8,129 bases of DNA from a bacterium (lineage in GTDB: Bacteria; Patescibacteria; Paceibacteria; UBA9973): contig JAKALG010000033.1 of assembly GCA_021813235.1 (NCBI GenBank), forward strand, positions 1 to 8,129, in the 5' to 3' direction. Made by a program: the position numbers and the translations under genes. Shown piece after piece: positions 1-5,305 of this stretch (the first letter of the stretch is position 1; each line of letters begins with the position of its first letter). The notes under the pieces were generated by a model. The model was not told the origin of the DNA, searched no databases, and saw only the letters and a program-made list of their open reading frames with translations.

Positions 1-429
1 GAAAAAGATGCTGGACTTCTTCTTGCAAGCAACCCTCGCTTTTCAGAAATAGTTACTAATGCGTCAAAACAAGTTGATTATCTAATAGTGTCTTTCCATT
101 TTGGAGAAGAATATAAATTAAAACACAGTGAGAGACAAGAGTACCTAGCACATAAAGCTATAGATGCAGGGGCAAAAATAATTATTGGTAGTCATCCACA
201 TGTAGTGGAAGATACAGAAATTTATAAAGATGGATTTATTATTTATTCACTCGGCAATTTTATTTTTGATCAAGGCTTTTCTCCGGAAACAATGGAGGGC
301 ATGCTTTTAGAAATTAAATTAGAAAAAGATGGAAATATGTCTATCACAAAAAACATCGTGAAACTAAACAATTTCTTCCAGCCTGCTGAAATAATTAAAG
401 GAATAGAAGAAAAAGTAGAATTCAAATAA
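1..429 (+). CDS. CapA-like metallophosphatase family protein, C-terminal fragment
   Basis: The reading frame is open from the first base of the window and ends at TAA 427-429, so 142 C-terminal residues are visible and the start lies outside. The GTG at 88 is internal and is not a credible start, because conserved sequence (QVDYLIVSFHFGEEY, fragment residues about 24-38) begins upstream of it. The conserved blocks are SFHFGEEY (31-38), IIGSHPHVVE (61-70) and YSLGNFIFDQ (82-91). These are typical of the CapA / PgsA poly-gamma-glutamate synthesis family (PF09587), a calcineurin-like metallophosphatase fold. The two His of GSHPHV are likely metal ligands. Family members act at the envelope in capsule or polyglutamate synthesis, but in genomes without capsule operons the substrate is unknown. 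No capB/capC neighbour is visible. The family call is firm; the capsule role is not supported by context. Confidence 0.88.
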   Translation, partial: EKDAGLLLASNPRFSEIVTNASKQVDYLIVSFHFGEEYKLKHSERQEYLAHKAIDAGAKIIIGSHPHVVEDTEIYKDGFIIYSLGNFIFDQGFSPETMEGMLLEIKLEKDGNMSITKNIVKLNNFFQPAEIIKGIEEKVEFK

Positions 430-433
430 AAGA

Positions 434-458
434 AGCTGAGATGTTTAACATCTCAGCT
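434..458 (-). terminator. Perfect 10-bp hairpin terminator between convergent genes
   Basis: AGCTGAGATG (434-443) pairs perfectly with CATCTCAGCT (449-458) around the loop TTTAA. It sits in the 39-bp gap between the capA-like stop and the receiver-gene stop. Read on the minus strand, the stem is followed by TTCTTTTATTT, a reasonable U-tract, so it best fits intrinsic termination of the receiver gene. On the plus strand the following bases are A-rich, so it may only act as a 3'-end stabiliser for the capA-like transcript. Confidence 0.75.
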
Positions 459-468
459 CAAATAAAAA

Positions 469-867
469 CTATTTCTTTAAAAACTTCTCTAAATGAAACT
501 TGATTGTTTCGATTAGGAACTTGTTATCAACTGGCTTAGACAGGTAATCGGTGGCTCCTGACTCTAAGCATTTTTCTTTGTCCCCATTCATTGCGAATCC
601 CGTAATGATGAGGATGGGTACTTCTTGGTAATGCTTGTTGATTCCACGAATTATCGCGGTAGCTTCAAGACCATCCATTTCTTCCATTTGGACATCCATG
701 AGAATTAAGTCAAACTTCTCTTCTTTTGCCATTTTTATGGCTTCAACACCATCTTTGGCTAAGAAAACGTTCTTATTCTTAAATCCTTCTTTTTTAACAA
801 GAAGCTTTTTAAGAACAAGGACGAATAAATTATCATCTTCAACAATGAGAATTTTTGAATCCTTCAT
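469..867 (-). CDS. Single-domain response regulator (CheY-like receiver)
   Basis: This 132-aa protein is a stand-alone receiver domain with no output domain. It carries the acidic pocket D11/D12 (VEDDN), the phosphoacceptor D58 in LILMDVQMEEMDGLEAT, the switch Thr T89 (LIITG) and the invariant Lys K111 in SKP. The MDVQMxxMDGLEA wording resembles receivers of hybrid histidine kinases. It would be phosphorylated on D58 by a histidine kinase, but no kinase gene is in the window, so it is an orphan here. The start at 867 is well supported: GGGGAGG lies about 8 nt upstream and is the clearest Shine-Dalgarno site in the window. The gene lies 92 bp beyond the smc stop and has its own apparent promoter. 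Output and partner cannot be told from sequence; a signalling relay or protein-protein switch is likely. Confidence 0.93.
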   Translation of the reverse strand: MKDSKILIVEDDNLFVLVLKKLLVKKEGFKNKNVFLAKDGVEAIKMAKEEKFDLILMDVQMEEMDGLEATAIIRGINKHYQEVPILIITGFAMNGDKEKCLESGATDYLSKPVDNKFLIETIKFHLEKFLKK

Positions 868-904
868 TTCTATTTCCTCCCCAGGTTTGTTTTAAAAAGA
901 ACTG

Positions 905-916
905 GATTAATTAATC
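905..916. promoter_or_regulatory. Palindrome in the receiver-gene leader, possible operator
   Basis: GATTAATTAATC is a perfect 12-bp palindrome. It is extended by CTG and CAG arms (902-920) with a one-base bulge. It sits just downstream of the predicted transcript start of the receiver gene. The position would suit an operator, but in AT-rich DNA short AT palindromes arise easily, so this is a weak call. Confidence 0.2.
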
Positions 917-928
917 TCAGTCTTATAA

Positions 929-957
929 AGAATACCTCTTTTTTTGCAAAAAGTCAA
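929..957 (-). promoter_or_regulatory. Sigma70-like promoter of the receiver gene
   Basis: On the minus strand, a -35 box TTGACT (952-957, 5/6 to consensus) is separated by exactly 17 bp from a -10 box TATTCT (929-934, 4/6). It starts 3 bp from the end of smc and predicts a transcript start near 922 with a leader of about 55 nt. No terminator is seen after smc, so read-through from smc is also possible. Confidence 0.55.
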
Positions 958-959
958 TT

Positions 960-3209
960 TTATTTTGCAATAGCCACAGCGTCGTCTAATTTTACAGAAA
1001 GAAGCTTAGAAGCACCATCGGAACCAACTGTAACACCATACAGAATTCCTGCACGAGACATCGTCTCCCTATTGTGAGTGACAACGATAAGCTGAGAATG
1101 GTTGGAAAGCTTTTCTAGCATATCTCCATATTTACGAGAGTTTGCCTCATCGAGAGCAGCATCTGTCTCGTCTAAAACCAAGAATGGAGGAGGGTTTACT
1201 TGTGACATAGCGAAAAGAAGAGCGATAGAAGTGAGAGACCTTTCCCCTCCTGAAAGGGCATTTAATTCTTTTACTTTTTTATGTGGTAGAGAAACATTTA
1301 TTTCAATACCTTGTTCAAAGGCTATTTCTTCTTCATCCTCTATTTCTCCTCCTTCTTCACCTTTTCTTTTTTTATTTTCAGTTACAAGAGAAAGATGAGC
1401 AGAACCTCCGCCAAACATCAAAGAAAACAAATTGGTAAATTCTACATTTATTTTTTTAACACCTTCTTTAAACTCAATATCAATTTTTTCTTTCAAATCT
1501 GACATCAAGGCATGGAGTGATTCAATGCTTTTTGCCAAGTCTTCCATCTCTTTTGCTAAAAAGTTATCTCTCTGTGAAACTTCTTCAAATTCTTTTATGA
1601 TTTCAGACCCCCCACTAGAACCAACATCTTCTAATTTTATCTTAATGCGTTCTATTTTTCTCTTTAATTCCTCTTGTTCTGCTCTATTTACTATAAACTC
1701 TCCGCCAGAGGCGGATCCGCCTTCGGCGGAAAAATTCTTGTAAGATAAAATTTCACCACCAATCAAGGCTCCTCCTTCTTTTATCTCATTCTCAAAAGTT
1801 TCCTCTTCTCTCTTTAAACCTTCTTCCCTTACAGATATCAAATTTAGGGAAGAAGTGAGCTCTTGATGTTTGACTCTGTAGTTAAATTTCTCTTTCTCTT
1901 TCAGATGGAGAGCTTCATTTTCTTTATTTATTTCGCTCTTCAAATTACCTATCTTTTCAAAAATATTTTTCTCTTCATCTTCTATCTTTCTCATCTCGCC
2001 CAAGATCTTTTGCTGATTTTTTCTCAATTCTTCCACTTCAGAGTTAGAAGAAGAATGTTCCAAAACACTTTTATGTTGGTCAACATTATTTAAAATTTCT
2101 TTTATTCTTAAAAGGATTATCTTTATTTCTGCTATATTTTCTTCTATCATCGCCCCTTCTATTTCAGAATTTATTTCTTCAAATATCGCTTTTATTTCTT
2201 CAGGATTTTTTATTACTATCTCGGGAGTTTGCTCTTTCCTACGCTCTTCCATCTCTATCATTCCCTCCATTCTTCCCAATTTGCGCTCTATTTCATTTTT
2301 GACACTACGGATACCGTGAATTTTTTCTTCAAGAATTTTCAATTCTTTTTCTTTTTCACTCTCTTTTTTTTCATTTACTTCATCAATGCTAGATATTTTG
2401 TGTTTCACATTTTCTAGCTCTTCTTCTATTCTGCTCTTTTCGTTAAATAAATTAGACTTCTCTTTATTTAAATAAATGCTTTCTTTCTTTAAATACTCTT
2501 TATATAAAGACAAAAGAGATACTTGCATTTCTTTTGCTTTTTCAAATTTATCTACTTGTTTTTTTAAGAAATTCAAATGCGGAGCATTTTCACGGCGAAG
2601 CAGTGATACCTCCTTCATATTATTGGTAGTTCTTTCTAGTTTGCGTCCCGCTTCTTTTATTTTGTATTGATATATTTTTAATCCGAGAGCATCTTCTACC
2701 ATCTCTCTTCTGTCTTTTGAAGATGCATTCAATATCCTGTCTGCTTCTCCTTGAGAAATGATGTGGTGGTGAGATGAACCAATATTTACGGAAGCCAAAA
2801 GATTATTTATATCTTTTAATCTTACTTCTGTTCCATTTAAAATATATTTATTTAGTCCGTCAGGATAAACTTCGCGAGAGATTGAGATAGTATCATAATT
2901 TAAATTAATGTTTTCCTTTCCCTCTTGAAAGAGTTTAAAAACCTTATCCGAATTATCAAAATATATTGTGACAGAGGCGCGAGAACTTTTCGGCAAGGTT
3001 TTTGAGCCTTTGAAAATCAAGTCTCCACCAGAACTTCCTCGCATTGATTTTATTGATTGTTCTCCTAAAACGAAACGCAGAGCTTCTACCACGTTTGATT
3101 TACCAGAACCATTTGGCCCCACTATGGAAATAATGGAATTTTGAAATTCCAAAGTTGTTTTTTTAGAAAAAGATTTAAAGCCATTTATTTCAAGATTCTG
3201 GAGTCGCAT
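960..3209 (-). CDS. smc: Short SMC-family chromosome-organising ATPase without recognisable hinge
   Basis: The 749-aa protein has complete SMC heads. The N-terminal head has FKSF (11-14), Walker A GPNGSGKS (31-38), the SMC-type SMRGSSGGDLIFKGS (55-69) and the Q-loop ISQGEADRIL (151-160). The C-terminal head has the signature LSGGE (652-656), Walker B FLVLDETDAALD (676-687, catalytic E681) and the H-loop H712. SMC proteins dimerise by a hinge and organise chromosomes with ScpA/ScpB. Here the coiled-coil arms (about 170-325 and 397-590) flank only about 70 residues (326-397) with no canonical hinge. Usual length is about 1,150-1,200 aa, so roughly 400 are missing. There is no cysteine, so no Rad50 zinc hook. 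Residues 494-503 come from a palindromic repeat, and about 610-634 form an acidic insertion in the head. The gene follows rnc by 72 bp with no clear Shine-Dalgarno site; MRLQNLEINGFKSF is the expected SMC N-terminus, which supports the start. Confidence 0.9.
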   Translation of the reverse strand: MRLQNLEINGFKSFSKKTTLEFQNSIISIVGPNGSGKSNVVEALRFVLGEQSIKSMRGSSGGDLIFKGSKTLPKSSRASVTIYFDNSDKVFKLFQEGKENINLNYDTISISREVYPDGLNKYILNGTEVRLKDINNLLASVNIGSSHHHIISQGEADRILNASSKDRREMVEDALGLKIYQYKIKEAGRKLERTTNNMKEVSLLRRENAPHLNFLKKQVDKFEKAKEMQVSLLSLYKEYLKKESIYLNKEKSNLFNEKSRIEEELENVKHKISSIDEVNEKKESEKEKELKILEEKIHGIRSVKNEIERKLGRMEGMIEMEERRKEQTPEIVIKNPEEIKAIFEEINSEIEGAMIEENIAEIKIILLRIKEILNNVDQHKSVLEHSSSNSEVEELRKNQQKILGEMRKIEDEEKNIFEKIGNLKSEINKENEALHLKEKEKFNYRVKHQELTSSLNLISVREEGLKREEETFENEIKEGGALIGGEILSYKNFSAEGGSASGGEFIVNRAEQEELKRKIERIKIKLEDVGSSGGSEIIKEFEEVSQRDNFLAKEMEDLAKSIESLHALMSDLKEKIDIEFKEGVKKINVEFTNLFSLMFGGGSAHLSLVTENKKRKGEEGGEIEDEEEIAFEQGIEINVSLPHKKVKELNALSGGERSLTSIALLFAMSQVNPPPFLVLDETDAALDEANSRKYGDMLEKLSNHSQLIVVTHNRETMSRAGILYGVTVGSDGASKLLSVKLDDAVAIAK
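1701..1730. repeat. Tandem GC-rich palindromic repeat inside smc
   Basis: Two adjacent 15-bp hairpin units occur: TCCGCC-AGA-GGCGGA (1701-1715) and TCCGCC-TTC-GGCGGA (1716-1730). They share identical 6-bp arms and differ only in the 3-base loop. The block is strikingly GC-rich against AT-rich flanks. It is 30 bp long and in register with the smc codons, encoding residues 494-503, SAEGG then SASGG, without a stop. It looks like a mobile or amplifying palindromic element tolerated in a coding gene, similar in principle to Rickettsia palindromic elements. Whether it recurs elsewhere in the genome cannot be seen here. Confidence 0.8.
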
Positions 3210-3281
3210 CCCATTAAAAAATTTTATTAATAATATTTTTCATAATTTGTATCATATGTTGAATTTTTAACGGGACAGGTA

Positions 3282-3977
3282 TTATTCCATCCAATTTTTT
3301 ATTTTTAATGCCGTTTCTGCTGCCTTTTGTTCAGCTTCTTGTTTTGATTTACCTTTTCCTTCAGCTATTAAATTAGGTCCAAAATAAATACCAACCGTAA
3401 AATGTTTGTCATGGTCAGGACCTCCCTCATGTAAAACTTTATATAAAGGTGTAACTTGAACAAATTCTTGGGCTTTTTCTTGTACTAAACTTTTTGCGTC
3501 ACGCCACAACTTTTTAGAAACAATTTCTTCTGTGTGAGGCAAAAGCGTTGTTTTTACAAATTTATCTACAACATCATACCCCCTATCTAGATATAGAGCT
3601 CCTACATATGCTTCATATGTATTGGCCAAAATATATTGTCTAGCCTTACCATTATCCTTGGCTTCACCTTTAGATAAAAGTAAAAAGTCATTCATGCCTT
3701 CCTTTAAAGCTACTTCTGAAATAATAATTGCGTTTACAAGAGCTGAACGGATGGCTGTCAATTCTCCTTCTGTATAATTTGGATATTTTTTATAGAGGAA
3801 ATCAGTCACAATCAGTTCAAGCACAGCATCTCCTAAAAATTCCAACCTTTCGTTGTGTGAAATGAGAGACCCTGTATTTTCATTAATATAGGAACGATGA
3901 ATAAAAGCTTGCTTTAACAAATCTTTATTTTTAAAAACTATTTTTGTTTTCTTCTCAAAATCTGAAAACTGAATCAT
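3282..3977 (-). CDS. rnc: Ribonuclease III
   Basis: This 231-aa protein matches the usual length of bacterial RNase III, which cuts double-stranded RNA in rRNA precursors and mRNA. The N-terminal RNase III domain holds HNERLEFLGDAVLEL (41-55) with the metal/catalytic residues E43, E46 and D50, and ANTYEAYVGALYLD (118-131) with the essential Glu E122. The position of E. coli D114 is Asn here (N119). The C-terminal double-stranded-RNA-binding domain spans about 160-227 and ends with GKGKSKQEAEQKAA (207-220). The gene lies 12 bp downstream of the nusB-Nudix stop and 72 bp before smc, which fits co-transcription. No Shine-Dalgarno site precedes the ATG, so translation may depend on coupling to the upstream gene. 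The family assignment is certain. Confidence 0.97.
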   Translation of the reverse strand: MIQFSDFEKKTKIVFKNKDLLKQAFIHRSYINENTGSLISHNERLEFLGDAVLELIVTDFLYKKYPNYTEGELTAIRSALVNAIIISEVALKEGMNDFLLLSKGEAKDNGKARQYILANTYEAYVGALYLDRGYDVVDKFVKTTLLPHTEEIVSKKLWRDAKSLVQEKAQEFVQVTPLYKVLHEGGPDHDKHFTVGIYFGPNLIAEGKGKSKQEAEQKAAETALKIKNWME

Positions 3978-3989
3978 AAATAATTAAAA

Positions 3990-4925
3990 TTATTTTTTGC
4001 TAATAATTTCGATCGCTTTTGAAATAAGTGGGATAATATCATTGTAAATACGGAGTTCAGGTAACTCTTTCAATTGAAACCAACGAGCATTATCTAGCCC
4101 ACCAGAATTTCCAAGTTTTAATTCTTGATATGCACTTTCTGCTAAAAAATAAGTCACTCTCTTCAAGGTTTTTCCTTTTTCTGGATGAGAAGCAACATAT
4201 TCATTTTCTCCAATCTTTTCTTTTATCGTAATATCCAAACCAATTTCTTCTTTTATCTCTCTGACGGTCCCTTCTTCCATTGTTTCATTCTCAATCTCTG
4301 GGCTGTCACCGATTTTACCTTTAGATAAAGTCCAATAACCAAAGACATCATGTACTAAAGCAAATAAAACTTCATTCCCTTTTTTTGCATAAACCAGAGC
4401 TCCGCCCAGTTTTTCCACAGGTAATTTAGTAATATCTACGGGCTCTTCTATTTTTTTCTTTTTACTTATTTGTTCTTTTCCTGGTTCACCTATTTCCTTG
4501 TACACAGCACCCAATACACCATTTACAAATTTACCAGAATTTTCTCCACCGAAAGTTTTTGCTAATTCTATCGCTTCATTTATAGCGACCTTAGGAGGTA
4601 CTTCTTTTCTATCACCAAAAAGAAGCTCTGTTAAACCAATCCTCAAAATATTTCTATCTACAACAGAAATTTTTTCTAGTGGCCAATCTGGTGCAGCCTT
4701 TTTAATTATTTCATCAATAACCGAAGATTTTTTCAAAACTTGTTCTACTAGGGACAAAACGAAAACATCGTCCTCGAGGCCAGGAGCAAATTCTTTTAAA
4801 TTTCTATTGAGAGCTTCTTTAGTTTTTTTGTCATCCCAAACAACGCCTTGCTCGTTTGTCGTCATAAAATCCCACTCGAAAAGCGTTTGGAGAACTATTG
4901 ATCTTGAAAGGTGCCTATTTGCCAT
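3990..4925 (-). CDS. nusB: NusB antitermination factor fused to a C-terminal Nudix hydrolase domain
   Basis: The single uninterrupted 311-aa frame is about twice the usual NusB length (about 140 aa). Residues 1-146 are NusB: RSIVLQTLFEWDF (8-20), DRNILRIGLTELLFG (90-104) and KVAINEAIELAKTFGGENSGKFVNGVLG (within 112-139). NusB with NusE (S10) binds boxA RNA in rRNA antitermination. A lysine-rich linker (about 148-172) leads to a Nudix domain (about 173-311). Its Nudix-box core is E214-x7-R222-E-I-K-E226-E227-I-G-L230, with E226/E227 as likely metal ligands. The box is lengthened: from G203 to E214 there are ten residues rather than five. LSKGKIG and the hydrophobic strands ALVYA and VLFALV fit the fold. 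Nudix substrates are nucleoside-diphosphate-linked compounds; the specific substrate is unknown. It lies 70 bp after rpmF and 12 bp before rnc. The gene symbol applies to the NusB half. Confidence 0.92.
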   Translation of the reverse strand: MANRHLSRSIVLQTLFEWDFMTTNEQGVVWDDKKTKEALNRNLKEFAPGLEDDVFVLSLVEQVLKKSSVIDEIIKKAAPDWPLEKISVVDRNILRIGLTELLFGDRKEVPPKVAINEAIELAKTFGGENSGKFVNGVLGAVYKEIGEPGKEQISKKKKIEEPVDITKLPVEKLGGALVYAKKGNEVLFALVHDVFGYWTLSKGKIGDSPEIENETMEEGTVREIKEEIGLDITIKEKIGENEYVASHPEKGKTLKRVTYFLAESAYQELKLGNSGGLDNARWFQLKELPELRIYNDIIPLISKAIEIISKK

Positions 4926-4950
4926 AATATTTGACGCTAAGCTTCAGATT

Positions 4951-4994
4951 TTAGGCTTTAGTTAAAAACTAATTGCCTAGGGTCTAGAGCCTAA
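4951..4994 (-). promoter_or_regulatory. Structured rpmF-nusB intergenic RNA with two exclusive pairings
   Basis: Within the 70-bp gap, TAGGC (4952-4956) plus TTAGTT (4958-4963) pair with AACTAA (4967-4972) plus GCCTA (4975-4979), giving an 11-bp stem with a small internal loop. Alternatively, TTAGGCT (4951-4957) pairs perfectly with AGCCTAA (4988-4994). The two structures compete for the same bases. There is no T-tract after the hairpin on the minus strand, so it is not a standard intrinsic terminator. It could be an mRNA processing or stability element, or a chance AT-rich hairpin. Confidence 0.35.
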
Positions 4995-4995
4995 T

Positions 4996-5223
4996 TTATT
5001 TTGCCTCTGCCTTCTTTGCTTTTTCTTTCTTTTGTTTCTTTTCTATTTTTTTGACCAAATCTAATACCTTCATTCCGCGATAAAATCCACAAGATGCACA
5101 AACAGTGTGACGCTTTTTAAAATTGCCACAATTTGCACACTTAGTAAGACCTGTGCTCATCAATGCATGATGAGAACGTCGGTTTCTTGTATGCGATTTT
5201 GTATGTCTCATTCGTACTACCAT
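4996..5223 (-). CDS. rpmF: 50S ribosomal protein bL32
   Basis: This 75-aa basic protein has the N-terminal MVVRMRHTKSHTRNRRSHHA typical of bL32 and a zinc ribbon with C29-x2-C32 and C42-x2-C45 (CANCG...CASCG). bL32 is a late-assembly protein of the large ribosomal subunit. All four cysteines are kept, so this is the zinc-binding form. The C-terminal lysine/alanine-rich tail (about 58-75) makes it longer than the usual 55-60 aa. The start at 5223 fits the family N-terminus, and AGGA lies 6 nt upstream. It heads the minus-strand cluster and is divergent from thrS across 82 bp. A second overlapping frame on the same strand has no family features and is ignored. Confidence 0.96.
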   Translation of the reverse strand: MVVRMRHTKSHTRNRRSHHALMSTGLTKCANCGNFKKRHTVCASCGFYRGMKVLDLVKKIEKKQKKEKAKKAEAK

Positions 5224-5305
5224 AATGTATCCTATAGTAGCATATTAAATACAAAATGCAAAACAAACTAGCAAAAATCCTCTCAAATATGATAATATAA
5301 GTATT
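5224..5305. promoter_or_regulatory. Divergent promoter region between rpmF and thrS
   Basis: The 82-bp AT-rich gap must drive both directions. For rpmF, an extended -10 like TGCTACTAT lies at 5234-5242 (minus strand). For thrS, TATGAT (5288-5293) and TATAAG (5296-5301) are candidate -10 boxes, each 5/6 to consensus. No convincing -35 boxes are seen. The candidate -10 boxes lie so close to the start codons that very short or leaderless transcripts are implied. The gap is too short for a T-box riboswitch ahead of thrS. Confidence 0.4.

Noticed and set aside
88..429. GTG at 88 as the start of the capA-like gene
   Set aside because: The frame is open to base 1 and encodes conserved family sequence before this codon, so the gene is simply cut by the window edge.
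635..895. Plus-strand open frame opposite the receiver gene
   Set aside because: It is a shadow of a clear CheY-like gene and has no recognisable domain.
1102..1743. Plus-strand open frames opposite smc (also near 1311-1502, 1863-2093, 2229-2417 and 2476-2670)
   Set aside because: They are antisense to a strongly conserved SMC gene, low-complexity Ser/Phe-rich, and show no family motif.
2000..2240. Rad50-type zinc hook at the SMC turn
   Set aside because: The protein contains no cysteine, so no CXXC hook is possible.
3214..3243. Nine-codon minus-strand leader frame (MKNIINKIF) just before smc
   Set aside because: It is very short and AT-rich, has no ribosome binding site and no attenuator structure nearby; probably chance.
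3978..3995. AT-only inverted repeat AAATAATT-AA-AATTATTT at the nusB-rnc junction
   Set aside because: It has no GC pairs and only a 2-nt loop, and lies in a 12-bp gap inside an operon; expected by chance in AT-rich DNA.
4498..4965. 155-aa plus-strand frame opposite nusB
   Set aside because: It is antisense to conserved NusB sequence, with Ser/Thr/Phe-rich composition typical of a reverse-strand shadow.
5224..5305. T-box riboswitch ahead of thrS
   Set aside because: The leader is far shorter than any T-box, and no T-box core sequence is present.
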